Source: Nitrospinota bacterium | Lineage (GTDB): Bacteria; Nitrospinota_A; UBA7883 | Direction of reading: 5' to 3' | Length of the DNA stretch: 32,059 nt | Assembly (NCBI GenBank): GCA_029881335.1 | Contig: JAOUMU010000026.1 | Location: forward strand, 1 to 32,059 | Shown: positions 23,170-30,567 of the stretch, piece by piece | How the letters are laid out: each line of letters begins with the position of its first letter | How positions within the stretch are numbered: the stretch's first letter is position 1 | Notes under the pieces: generated by a model | What the model saw: the letters and a program-made list of their open reading frames with translations, nothing else | Databases searched by the model: none | What the model was told of the DNA's origin: nothing | Program-made: the position numbers and the translations under genes

Positions 23170-23463
23170 TTACTTTTTAACGCCCATGATGGCGTCTTTG
23201 CAAGCCTTTGCTACCCTGAATTTGACCACTTTTTTCGCCGGAATCTTGATTGCCTCTCCGGTCCTGGGATTGCGTCCCATCCTGGCTTTCCTATTCACAA
23301 GGACAAGCTTTCCGAGCCCTGGAATCGTGAAGCCGGATTTCGCCTCTTTATAGGCCAGGCTCGCCAGGTCTTCCAAAATCTGGGCAGCCAGCTTTTTGGT
23401 CAATCCTGCATTTTTGGCGATATGGTCCGCAATCTGAGATTTGGTCATGGGTTTTTTTGGCAT
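23170..23463 (-). CDS. HU-family DNA-binding protein
   Basis: A 97-residue nucleoid protein of the HU/IHF fold that binds and bends DNA as a dimer. The helical half is MTKSQIADHIAKNAGLTKKLAAQILEDL, followed by the signature FTIPGLGKLVLVNRKARMGRNPRTGEAIKIPAKKVVKFRVAKACKDAI. The proline-tipped arm (RNPRTGE) needed for DNA intercalation is intact. It is typical in length, with a slightly extended basic N-terminus (MPKKPMTKS). GGGGAG precedes the ATG. It is a single gene with its own promoter upstream and a long stem-loop downstream. Whether it serves as HU or as an IHF-like partner cannot be decided. Confidence 0.93.
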   Translation of the reverse strand: MPKKPMTKSQIADHIAKNAGLTKKLAAQILEDLASLAYKEAKSGFTIPGLGKLVLVNRKARMGRNPRTGEAIKIPAKKVVKFRVAKACKDAIMGVKK

Positions 23464-23486
23464 GGATCACTCCCCGCAAGAAAATG

Positions 23487-23514
23487 TTTATACCGAATAA
23501 CTTAAGGATCACAA
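23487..23514 (-). promoter_or_regulatory. Possible HU promoter
   Basis: On the minus strand TTGTGA (23509-23514, 4 of 6 matches) and TATAAA (23487-23492, 5 of 6) are spaced by 16 bp, placing the start about 17 bases before the ATG. Confidence 0.45.
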
Positions 23515-23632
23515 TTTTAATCCCAAGGTCTACGGGCAATCAACTAAAAAATGAACAAATGAACTTAATATATTCGTACCCCCGGCTGTTTATATATGGC
23601 GCAAAACCATATAAATCGTGGGCAAAACCGTT

Positions 23633-23647
23633 CGTATCATTGATACG
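23633..23647. promoter_or_regulatory. Palindrome CGTATCA-T-TGATACG
   Basis: A perfect 7-1-7 palindrome in the gap between HU (-) and the coiled-coil gene (+), about 50 bp upstream of the coiled-coil promoter. It may be an upstream regulator site; no known motif is recognised. Confidence 0.4.
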
Positions 23648-23697
23648 TAATCCATGCGGGCAGCCTAGGCTTCTTCGCGAATGGTCTTGACTTCGCT

Positions 23698-23727
23698 TGG
23701 TATAAAACGGCAGTCTTGTGACAAGAC
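23698..23727 (+). promoter_or_regulatory. Extended -10 promoter with palindromic operator
   Basis: TGGTATAAA (23698-23706) matches the extended -10 pattern TGnTATAAT. The predicted start at about 23713 coincides with the first base of a perfect palindrome GTCTTGT-G-ACAAGAC (23713-23727), placed where a repressor would block transcription. No -35 box is seen, as is usual for extended -10 promoters. It is about 70 bp before the coiled-coil gene. This region together with the HU leader makes a 312-bp gene-free stretch. Confidence 0.45.
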
Positions 23728-23775
23728 ATCAGCTCAAAATTGATTGCGTGATTGAGGGGGAAATGCACTGGGATA

Positions 23776-25167
23776 ATGGATAGTAAAGCAGACATGAATG
23801 AAAGCCTGGAGAGGATAATCAAAGAGGCCGACAGGTTGGCTGAGGAAGTATTTTCTCTCGATGGGGAACTCGACAGGCTGAGAATCAGAGCCCGCGAAGC
23901 GGGAAGAGATGCTGGGCTGCCCGACGAGATGTCCGATGACGGGGAAGTGAGCGCGGTAGGCTTGCCGAAGGCTGATCTTCAAAGCCTCGATATGATCGCT
24001 AATACCCAGGAAATCATAGACTCGCTTCTATCCCAGGCAAAACTTGGTCGACAGGCCGAGGAGGGGATGGACCAGATAAAGCGGACCATGGCCGAACTCG
24101 ATAAGAAGCTGGAGCTGGCGGCTTCAAAGGCCGAATCAATAGCCGAGCTGCAGCTCGTCCTGGAAGAGGCCATGAGGAGAAACAAAGCCCTGGAGCTAGG
24201 TCAGACGAAGCTTAGCTCCATTGAGGGATACGCGTTGTCGCTGGAAAAAAAGGCGCTTCGGCTTGAGGGGGAGATGGAAGCCTTGCGACAGGCCATGGAT
24301 GGGCATACCGTCACATCGGATCGGCTGGGAAAACATTTGGATTCCGCCAAAGAAACGGTCCGAAAACTGGAAAACGCGCATGGAGAAATGGAGCGCGCCG
24401 CCATAGAGGGGAGGGCGGCTGGGCAGACAGAGGAACGACTGATAAAGCTCCTTCAAAAGATGACGGAATCGGAAACCAGACTCACCGGCCTGATGGCTGG
24501 AGCTGAAGGGATGTCGGCGGAGTTCGAGAGATTCTTTCAGATGAAACGGCGGGCCGACAGGACTTTGGAGCAGGTAGTCGAGCAAGCGCAGCGGGCGGAG
24601 GAGATCCTGGAGGGCAACCGCGAAGTGGAGGGGAAAATCAAGGTGATCACCGGCAGGATGAACGATATGGAGAATCGCTTTGATACCCTGGCTCTGAAGG
24701 CTTTGGACATCACCGGATTCGAGGAGAGATACAACTCTGTTCATCGAAAGCTGGAAGCCGCCCTTGCCGGGATTGAGGAGCTGGAGGAGAAGATGAAGGC
24801 CGCCGGTCGACTGGAGGAGAAGCTTGCAACCTTGGTCCAAACGGCGGAGGAGATGCGGAGTGGAATCGAGGCTCTGGAGAAAGAAACCAGTTCGGCGGGA
24901 AAAATGATGGAGGCAGTGAGGCTGGCGGAGGATCGTTTCGGCGAGCTTTTCGAAAAGATGGAATCGGCCGGGGACAGATTGGCCACGACCACGGGCCTGG
25001 AACGGACCTTGTCGTCGCTGCAGGAAAAAACGTTTGGTATTATCAAGAAACTAGAGGACATAGAGGACAAAGGGAAAATAATCTTCACCGCCCAACAGAA
25101 GATCGACCGGTTGCAAAAGCTTCTGGAGCAGGCGGAGGGGATGATGAAAAAGATTGTTTCCGGTTGA
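23776..25167 (+). CDS. Long coiled-coil protein, unknown function
   Basis: A cytoplasmic protein of 463 residues, almost wholly alpha-helical. I start at ATG 23776 (MDSKADMNESLERI); the track's earlier TTG is unlikely, and ATG 23794 is also possible. From about residue 10 to the end, heptad-like patterns rich in Glu, Lys, Leu and Ala run on (ADRLAEEVFSLDGELDRLRIRARE, EKALRLEGEMEALRQAMD, LEDIEDKGKIIFTAQQKIDRLQKLLEQ). There is no TM segment, signal peptide, ATPase motif or cysteine. This resembles scaffold, chemoreceptor-like or SMC-arm helices, but no family can be named. It ends 23 bp before nnrE/nnrD on the same strand and is probably cotranscribed. An operator-like palindrome overlaps its predicted transcription start. 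Confidence 0.8.
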   Translation: MDSKADMNESLERIIKEADRLAEEVFSLDGELDRLRIRAREAGRDAGLPDEMSDDGEVSAVGLPKADLQSLDMIANTQEIIDSLLSQAKLGRQAEEGMDQIKRTMAELDKKLELAASKAESIAELQLVLEEAMRRNKALELGQTKLSSIEGYALSLEKKALRLEGEMEALRQAMDGHTVTSDRLGKHLDSAKETVRKLENAHGEMERAAIEGRAAGQTEERLIKLLQKMTESETRLTGLMAGAEGMSAEFERFFQMKRRADRTLEQVVEQAQRAEEILEGNREVEGKIKVITGRMNDMENRFDTLALKALDITGFEERYNSVHRKLEAALAGIEELEEKMKAAGRLEEKLATLVQTAEEMRSGIEALEKETSSAGKMMEAVRLAEDRFGELFEKMESAGDRLATTTGLERTLSSLQEKTFGIIKKLEDIEDKGKIIFTAQQKIDRLQKLLEQAEGMMKKIVSG

Positions 25168-25190
25168 CGGAGCTTTATGGAGGTACGGTT

Positions 25191-26744
25191 GTGATTAAGG
25201 TGGTAACTGCGGAGCAGATGCGGGGTATAGACGAGAGAACGATAAACGAGAAAAAAATTCCTGGCCTGATCCTTATGGAAAACGCTGGATCCTCGGTGGC
25301 CGCTGCGGTGGTGGAGAAGTTCGGTGAAGTGTTTGATCTGAGCGTGAGCGTGTTTGCCGGGAAGGGCAATAACGGCGGCGACGGGTTTGTGGCGGCGCGG
25401 CGGCTGGTGAACATGGGCGCCGATGTGACGGTGTTTCTGGTGGCCGAGAAAAAGGATATGAAGGGGGACGCCGCGGTGAATATGGCGGCCTTCGAGGCGA
25501 TGGGAGGCGCGATCAAGGAGATTACAGAGGAGCGCCACCTGAACAATTTCAGGATAAAATTCATGCATTCGGCCATTATGGTGGACGCCTTGCTGGGCAC
25601 TGGGCTTTCTTCCGCGCCCCGGGGTATGTCAGGCCGCATGATCCATGTCATAAACGAGGCCGGCGCCTATAAGGTGGCGGTGGATGTGCCTTCCGGCATG
25701 GATTCGGACAGAGGGCAAATCCCCGGAGATTGTGTATGGGCGGACGTAACCGTCACCCTGGGCCTACCCAAAGTGGGGCTTTTGACTTATCCAGCTAGGG
25801 CGCGAGCCGGCAAGCTTGTGATCGCCGACATTTCCTTCCCCTCCATAGTAGTTGCCGAATCCCCCTGCGCCGCCTTCCTGTTGGAGGAATCCGATATACG
25901 CAACAGGATGCCCCAGAGAGGTGTGGATTCCCGCAAGGGAAGTTATGGTCATCTGGCGATGGCGTGCGGCTCCGTGGGTATGGGGGGGACCGCGGCCATG
26001 GCGGGTCAGGCGGCGCTACGTATAGGCGCAGGGCTGGTGACCGCCGCCGCGCCGGAAAAAATGGCCGGCGTTTACGAGACCTCAGTACCGGAAATGATGT
26101 CGCTCCCACTACCCCAGACACCAGGCGGGGCCATCGCCGAAGAAGCCGCGGAGATATTCATCAAATTCACCGAGGGGAAGACTGCTGCGCTGCTGGGCCC
26201 CGGGCTTAGGACCGATCAATCCACCGCCAGGTTCATCCGGAAAGTACTCGTAGGGACTAAGATCCCGCTGGTGTTGGACGCCGATGGATTGAACATGATC
26301 GCCAGCGATATATCGGTGATATCTGAGCGCAAAGCCCCCACGATACTGACACCCCATCCAGGAGAGATGGCCAGGCTGACAGGCAAAAGCATCGCGGATA
26401 TCCAGGCGGACCGGCTGGGCGAAGCGGAGGCCCTGGCGAAAGCAACCGGCGCGGTGGTGGTGCTCAAAGGGGCAGGGACAATCATCGCAGGACCGGAGGG
26501 ACCGCCCAGAATCAATCTGACTGGCAACCACGGCCTGGCAAAAGGGGGATCTGGCGATGTGCTGGCGGGGATGATCGCCGGGCTTCTGGCCCAAGGTACG
26601 GCGTCCACCGCCGCGGCGGAGGCCGCTGTTTGGCTACATGGCCGATGCGCGGATATATATGCCGAGGATCATGATCCGAGGACAATGCTGCCCATGGAAA
26701 TAATCGGGCTGATCCCAAGGGCGGTGACAGCATTGATGAAATAG
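25191..26744 (+). CDS. nnr: Bifunctional NAD(P)H-hydrate epimerase/dehydratase
   Basis: Repairs damaged nicotinamide cofactors: the N-terminal domain (NnrE) epimerises R- and S-NAD(P)HX, and the C-terminal domain (NnrD) dehydrates S-NAD(P)HX back to NAD(P)H using ADP or ATP. I use the GTG at 25191 (MIKVVTAEQM), 7 bases after GGAGG, giving 517 residues. NnrE (about 1-210) has LMENAGSSVA, GKGNNGGDGFVAARRL, DALLGTGLS and DVPSGMDSDRG. NnrD (about 220-517) has KGSYGHLAMACGS, LDADGLNMIA, ILTPHPGEMARLTG and GLAKGGSGDVLAGMIAGLLAQG, the catalytic nucleotide site. Family length is normal. It follows the coiled-coil gene, with no evident functional link. Confidence 0.95.
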   Translation: MIKVVTAEQMRGIDERTINEKKIPGLILMENAGSSVAAAVVEKFGEVFDLSVSVFAGKGNNGGDGFVAARRLVNMGADVTVFLVAEKKDMKGDAAVNMAAFEAMGGAIKEITEERHLNNFRIKFMHSAIMVDALLGTGLSSAPRGMSGRMIHVINEAGAYKVAVDVPSGMDSDRGQIPGDCVWADVTVTLGLPKVGLLTYPARARAGKLVIADISFPSIVVAESPCAAFLLEESDIRNRMPQRGVDSRKGSYGHLAMACGSVGMGGTAAMAGQAALRIGAGLVTAAAPEKMAGVYETSVPEMMSLPLPQTPGGAIAEEAAEIFIKFTEGKTAALLGPGLRTDQSTARFIRKVLVGTKIPLVLDADGLNMIASDISVISERKAPTILTPHPGEMARLTGKSIADIQADRLGEAEALAKATGAVVVLKGAGTIIAGPEGPPRINLTGNHGLAKGGSGDVLAGMIAGLLAQGTASTAAAEAAVWLHGRCADIYAEDHDPRTMLPMEIIGLIPRAVTALMK

Positions 26745-27305
26745 AAGAAAACGATGGGCCTGCTTAGTCAGGAACGTTAAAAAGGAACTGCAGGTCCACA
26801 CGAATCCCACGCAAATGGAGCGCCATCATTCACTCTGTGGCTGGTCAAAACCTCAAGGGGCCGAAATCACAGCAACCCTCTGTTGGATCAGGATCCTTGG
26901 GGCTAATTATAAACAGCCTCTTGCGCCTCTTGATCCTCTTACTCGCGCTTTTTTTGGCAGGCATATGATTCTCTATTGAGATATAAAATCCGCTAATTGT
27001 TATCAGGCCCAAACAAGCCGTGTTTTTCAAAATCCCCCGGCCATACAAGATATCTTATTTGAATTCCGCGCTGCTTGCAATGCCGATAGTCTTTAAAACT
27101 GTTTTTTTCCATATTTATCTTCACCCACCGTCCTATCAGGCTAAATTGAGAGGAATAGCCCTCCGGCGCCATATCACTGCCTTTATCAGGGCAATTTTTA
27201 TCTGGGCAATTGCCCATAGGGAACTTTTGCTGTAAAATCCTTTCATCGTTATTTTCGCTTCTTGCGAAAAAGGATTTTCCCATAAACGACACATTGGATC
27301 GATAA
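26745..27305. other. Intergenic DNA upstream of glyA
   Basis: A 561-bp stretch without a well supported gene. A minus-strand ORF at 26993-27292 (99 codons, with repeated NCPDK) and a small basic minus ORF at 26845-26964 (MPAKKSASKRIKRRKRL, weak AGAGA ribosome site) are open but match nothing I know. A perfect hairpin TTTTCGC-TTCTT-GCGAAAA lies at 27252-27270, 36 bp before the glyA ATG. No riboswitch or clear promoter was recognised. Confidence 0.4.
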
Positions 27306-28814
27306 ATGACCGAAGATAATTCAGATTCACGGCTGGTTCGCTATATAAAAAACCTCGATGGGAAGGCGCCCAACACCGCAGCTGCGGCTTATTACGCATC
27401 CCTGGATCAGGTGGAAACCGTCTCCCCGGGCATCGCCCGCTCCATAGTCCAGGAGCTTGAGGACCAGCGGAGCAACATAAAGCTGATCGCCAGCGAGAAC
27501 TACTGCTCTCTTCCCACACAATTGGCCCATGGCAACCTGCTAACAGACAAATACGCCGAAGGATTCGCCAACCACAGGTTCTACGCCGGATGCGACAACG
27601 TGGATGCTATAGAAAGCGAGGCATGCGATCTGGCAAAGGAACTTTTCGGAGCGGATCACGCATATGTGCAGCCCCATTCAGGCGTGGACGCCAACTTCAC
27701 AGCCCTTTTCGCGGTGCTGTTCGCCAAGGTGCGCCAGCCGTATATAGAAAAGACCGGGAAGAAGGCGCTGGATCTGGACAGGGAGGAGTGGACAGGACTC
27801 AATGCGGAAATGAACCGGCAGAAGATTATGGGCATGGACTATTTTTCCGGAGGGCACCTGACCCATGGTTATCGGTTTAATATCATATCAAACATGATGG
27901 ATGTATATACGTATTCCGTTGACAAGGCCACTAATCTTCTCGACTACGACGGTATATACAAGCAAGTCAAGGAAGTAAGGCCCCTGATCCTCTTGGCCGG
28001 ATACTCCGCATATTCCCGTAAAATTGACTTTGCGAAAATGAAACAGATGGCAAGCGAAGTGGGCGCCACACTATGGGTGGACATGGCCCATTTCGCGGGG
28101 CTGGTGGCAGGAGGAGTTTTCCAGGGGGATTTCGACCCCATCGCCCACGCTGATATCGTCACCACCACCACCCACAAAACTCTGCGGGGCCCCCGGGGAG
28201 GCATGGTGCTGTGCAAAAGGGAATTGGCGGAATGGGTGGACAAAGGGTGCCCCACCAACCTGGGCGGCCCTCTGCCCCATGCCATGGCCGCAAAGGCTAT
28301 TGCCTTGCGCGAGGCGTTACGCCCGGAGTTTAGGGAATATGCAAAAAAAATCGTCCAAAACTGCCAAGCCTTGGCAGAGGAGTTCATGGCCCTTGGCGTT
28401 CCCGTCCTCACCGGTGGAACGGATAACCACCTGATCCTGGTGGAAGTGAGTAAAAAATATGGCCTCACTGGGCGGCAGGCGGAGACCACACTCCGCGCCT
28501 GCGGTGTCACTCTGAACAGAAACGCGCTGCCATTTGATGCAAACGGCCCATGGTATACCAGTGGCCTGAGGATCGGCTCCGCAGCGGTGACCACTCTGGG
28601 GATGGGAGCCAGTGAAATGAAGGAGATCACCTCCATTATTCACCTGGTTCTTTCCAATTCCACCCCTGTATCGGACGCTAACGGAAAGAAAAGCTTGGCC
28701 AAAGTGGATACCACCCCAAAGGCGGCGGAAGAAGCGCGAACAAGGGCAAAGGAGCTGTTGGGCAGGCATCTTCTTTATCCAGAGCTGGACCTGGATGTGA
28801 TGATGAAAAGCTGA
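27306..28814 (+). CDS. glyA: Serine hydroxymethyltransferase, long form
   Basis: PLP enzyme that converts serine and tetrahydrofolate to glycine and methylene-tetrahydrofolate; cytoplasmic. The 502 residues contain the N-terminal RSNIKLIASENYCSLPTQLAHGN, the substrate site TDKYAEGFANHRFYAGCDNVD, PHSGVDANFTALFA, VDMAHFAGLVAGGVF and the PLP-lysine motif TTTTHKTLRGPRGG. Most bacterial GlyA proteins have about 415 residues. The extra length here comes from about 45 residues at the N-terminus, insertions near KTGKKALDLDREEWTGLNAEMN and a longer C-terminus, as in the roughly 500-residue form of Chlamydiae. All key residues are present. The ribosome site is weak (GGAT). A terminator hairpin follows. 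Confidence 0.95.
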   Translation: MTEDNSDSRLVRYIKNLDGKAPNTAAAAYYASLDQVETVSPGIARSIVQELEDQRSNIKLIASENYCSLPTQLAHGNLLTDKYAEGFANHRFYAGCDNVDAIESEACDLAKELFGADHAYVQPHSGVDANFTALFAVLFAKVRQPYIEKTGKKALDLDREEWTGLNAEMNRQKIMGMDYFSGGHLTHGYRFNIISNMMDVYTYSVDKATNLLDYDGIYKQVKEVRPLILLAGYSAYSRKIDFAKMKQMASEVGATLWVDMAHFAGLVAGGVFQGDFDPIAHADIVTTTTHKTLRGPRGGMVLCKRELAEWVDKGCPTNLGGPLPHAMAAKAIALREALRPEFREYAKKIVQNCQALAEEFMALGVPVLTGGTDNHLILVEVSKKYGLTGRQAETTLRACGVTLNRNALPFDANGPWYTSGLRIGSAAVTTLGMGASEMKEITSIIHLVLSNSTPVSDANGKKSLAKVDTTPKAAEEARTRAKELLGRHLLYPELDLDVMMKS

Positions 28815-28832
28815 GCTAGATATCTGGTGAGG

Positions 28833-28857
28833 GGCGCCTTAAAAGGCGCCTTTCTTT
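28833..28857. terminator. Terminator hairpin between convergent genes
   Basis: GGCGCCTT-AA-AAGGCGCC (28833-28850) is a perfect stem, or a 6-bp stem with a 6-base loop. TTTCTTT follows on the plus strand, ending the glyA transcript. The stop codon of the convergent membrane-protein gene lies inside the hairpin. Confidence 0.7.
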
Positions 28858-29579
28858 CGGCGGGTGTCCTCGGCTCGTATCAGGAAAGCGATATCCTGAA
28901 TCCCGCCGTCAAAAAGCTCACTCTCATTCAGATACTCGCATGGTTCAAGCAGCGTCTGAGTCCTCTCCTCCGGCGGCAGATATTCCCCGACGACGCTGAC
29001 GCTCAGGACTCTGCCGCAATGGCGCATTCTCACCAGGGTAAATTCGGTGGAGGGGAAGCCATATGGATCCGGCATTCCGTTCACCCGCTTCTGTAAATTC
29101 TCCTCGTCCAACACCTCCTGGTCAAATTCTGGAGCGCCGAATATCCGGTTGTCAAACATCCATTGGCCATACAGGTACAGTATCTTTCCTTCGCCGAGAT
29201 CCAGCGCCAGCAGGGGATCGACCGTGTTGTTATAACCAAGCAGGATGGCAGTGGGATTCTTTACATGGATCTGCTGAACCGTTCCGGATAGAAGGTCCAA
29301 TCTTGCGTTGCGTATGCGGGGCAAGTCCGAAAGGTTGAAACTGACGGTGGTAAAAAGGTACAACAGTCCCCCTACCGCCCATGCCAGGTATCTATATCTT
29401 TCCGGGTGGGGGAATTTTAGCAGTTCCCCCAGCCAACCCACCATGGCGCCTAAAGCCAGGGATCCTATGACGGCGCAGAATATAAGGAACAGGTTGGAGG
29501 CCCAGTCCGGCTTGTTTTCAAAATCGACAATCGCCCGTTCTTTTTTAGTGGGGGCTCTTTCAATGATCATAAGCGGCAT
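28839..29579 (-). CDS. Membrane protein with two TM helices, unknown
   Basis: A 246-residue protein of no recognised family. A short cytoplasmic N-terminus (MPLMIIERAPTKKERAIVDFENKP) is followed by two TM helices (NLFLIFCAVIGSLALGAMVGWLG and YLAWAVGGLLYLFTTVSFNL). A soluble domain of about 150 residues then appears to form beta strands (NPTAILLGYNNTVDPLLALDLGEGKILYLYG, EFTLVRMRHCGRVLSVSVVGEYLPPEER). The basic C-terminus (DTRRKKGAF) ends within the terminator hairpin shared with glyA. A GGGAGA lies 2 bases before the first ATG; the ATG at 29570 is an alternative. It follows leuD by 49 bp on the same strand. The link to leucine synthesis is only positional. Confidence 0.7.
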   Translation of the reverse strand: MPLMIIERAPTKKERAIVDFENKPDWASNLFLIFCAVIGSLALGAMVGWLGELLKFPHPERYRYLAWAVGGLLYLFTTVSFNLSDLPRIRNARLDLLSGTVQQIHVKNPTAILLGYNNTVDPLLALDLGEGKILYLYGQWMFDNRIFGAPEFDQEVLDEENLQKRVNGMPDPYGFPSTEFTLVRMRHCGRVLSVSVVGEYLPPEERTQTLLEPCEYLNESELFDGGIQDIAFLIRAEDTRRKKGAF

Positions 29580-29628
29580 GGTCTCCCAAAGTCCGTCGGG
29601 ATCGGACCAGTTGTCTGGCTGTGAAGCC

Positions 29629-30144
29629 CTATTTGTCTCCGGCTTCGGCCAATTGCTTCACCGTATACGCCATTAGGCCCCCGGCGTTTACCAACTCCAT
29701 CATAAACGAGGGAATCGGTGTCGCCTTGTATGTCTTGCCCTGGGTTTGGTTGACGATAGTCCCCTCTGTAGGATCCACTTCCAGGATGTCCCCCGGGACC
29801 GTTTCTCTGGCCGCTTCCGGGCATTCGATTATGGGAAGCCCCATGTTGAAGGCGTTGCGATAGAAAATCCGGGCGAAATATTCGGCCACAACGCAGGAGA
29901 CTCCGGCGGCCTTTATGGCGATGGGCGCATGCTCGCGCGAGGAACCGCAGCCGAAATTGGCCCCACCCACGATGATGTCTCCCTGGCCCACGACGCCGGA
30001 AAAGGAAGGATCGGCGTCCTCCATGCAATGTTTTGCCAGCTCCGCAGGATCGGACGTGTTCAGATAACGGGCCGGGATTATGACATCGGTGTCCACATTA
30101 TCCCCAAACTTCCACGCTTTACCTTTCAGTTTCATCGGCTTCAA
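29629..30144 (-). CDS. leuD: 3-isopropylmalate dehydratase small subunit
   Basis: Small subunit of the LeuCD iron-sulfur enzyme, which isomerises 2-isopropylmalate to 3-isopropylmalate in leucine synthesis. The 171 residues match the short, bacterial/archaeal-type swivel domain: GDNVDTDVIIPARYLNTSDP at the N-terminus, ANFGCGSSREHAPIAIKAAGVSCVVAEYFARIFYRNAFNMGLP in the middle and VDPTEGTIVNQTQGKTY later. A TTG at 30144 is best placed relative to the upstream GGAG; the ATG at 30135 is the alternative start. The large subunit leuC is not in the window. tRNA-Leu(UAA) lies 278 bp upstream. The homoaconitase-type small subunit is similar, so substrate assignment depends on genes elsewhere. Confidence 0.9.
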   Translation of the reverse strand: MKPMKLKGKAWKFGDNVDTDVIIPARYLNTSDPAELAKHCMEDADPSFSGVVGQGDIIVGGANFGCGSSREHAPIAIKAAGVSCVVAEYFARIFYRNAFNMGLPIIECPEAARETVPGDILEVDPTEGTIVNQTQGKTYKATPIPSFMMELVNAGGLMAYTVKQLAEAGDK

Positions 30145-30422
30145 ATTATCTCCAAATCAGATTGAAATGTGGATTATACAGCCAAACCAGCATTGTTGGA
30201 AGCATTCAATCGGTACACCATCCTGATGATGATCTGAGACAATATCAAGTGCTACGCATGGAATTGGCGCCGCATGTGCCGGACAACAGCCCAGAAGTAG
30301 CCGCCAATAATTACGCGCATCTTGAAGCTGGAAGCTTGGCAAAAATACATAAGATTAGGTCCAGGGACAGTCAGGGTGGGGGAAAAGAGCCCAAATTATT
30401 AAAGAAATCTATAGGCTAAGAG

Positions 30423-30507
30423 TGCCGGGAGCGGGACTTGAACCCGCGAGGAGCTAAGCTCCGGAGGATTTTAAGTCCTCTGCGTCTACCAATTCCGCCA
30501 TCCCGGC
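30423..30507 (-). tRNA. tRNA-Leu (anticodon UAA)
   Basis: The minus strand folds into a complete class II tRNA of 85 bases. The acceptor arms GCCGGGA and TCCCGGC pair fully, with discriminator A. The D arm contains AATTGGTAGAC, the anticodon stem GAGGA/TCCTC holds loop CTTAAAA, and a long variable arm GGAGC-TTA-GCTCC marks a leucine tRNA. The T arm is GCGGG-TTCAAGT-CCCGC. The 3' CCA is not encoded (the next bases are CT), so it must be added enzymatically. It lies between prmA and leuD on the same strand. Confidence 0.97.
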
Positions 30508-30567
30508 AAAGAGGTAGGACAAGAAAAATATTCTAACATCAGATTATCGCTTTTGGTCGATGTTTGT

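Noticed and set aside
23762-23782. Mini-ORF MHWDNG behind GAGGGGG, just before the coiled-coil start
   Set aside because: Only six codons and overlapping the preferred start; the G-rich stretch can serve the real gene. A leader-peptide role cannot be argued.
24196-24840. 214-codon minus ORF opposite the coiled-coil gene
   Set aside because: Leu/His/Phe-rich antisense shadow; the plus-strand heptad pattern is far more coherent and has a promoter.
26993-27292. 99-codon minus ORF upstream of glyA
   Set aside because: Starts at GTG without ribosome site 13 bp from the divergent glyA start, leaving no room for promoters. Its repeated NCPDK is the only notable feature, so it is described only in the gap entry.
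30162-30419. 85-codon plus ORF between leuD and tRNA-Leu
   Set aside because: TTG start without ribosome site, no family resemblance, and it lies in the presumed promoter/leader of leuD.
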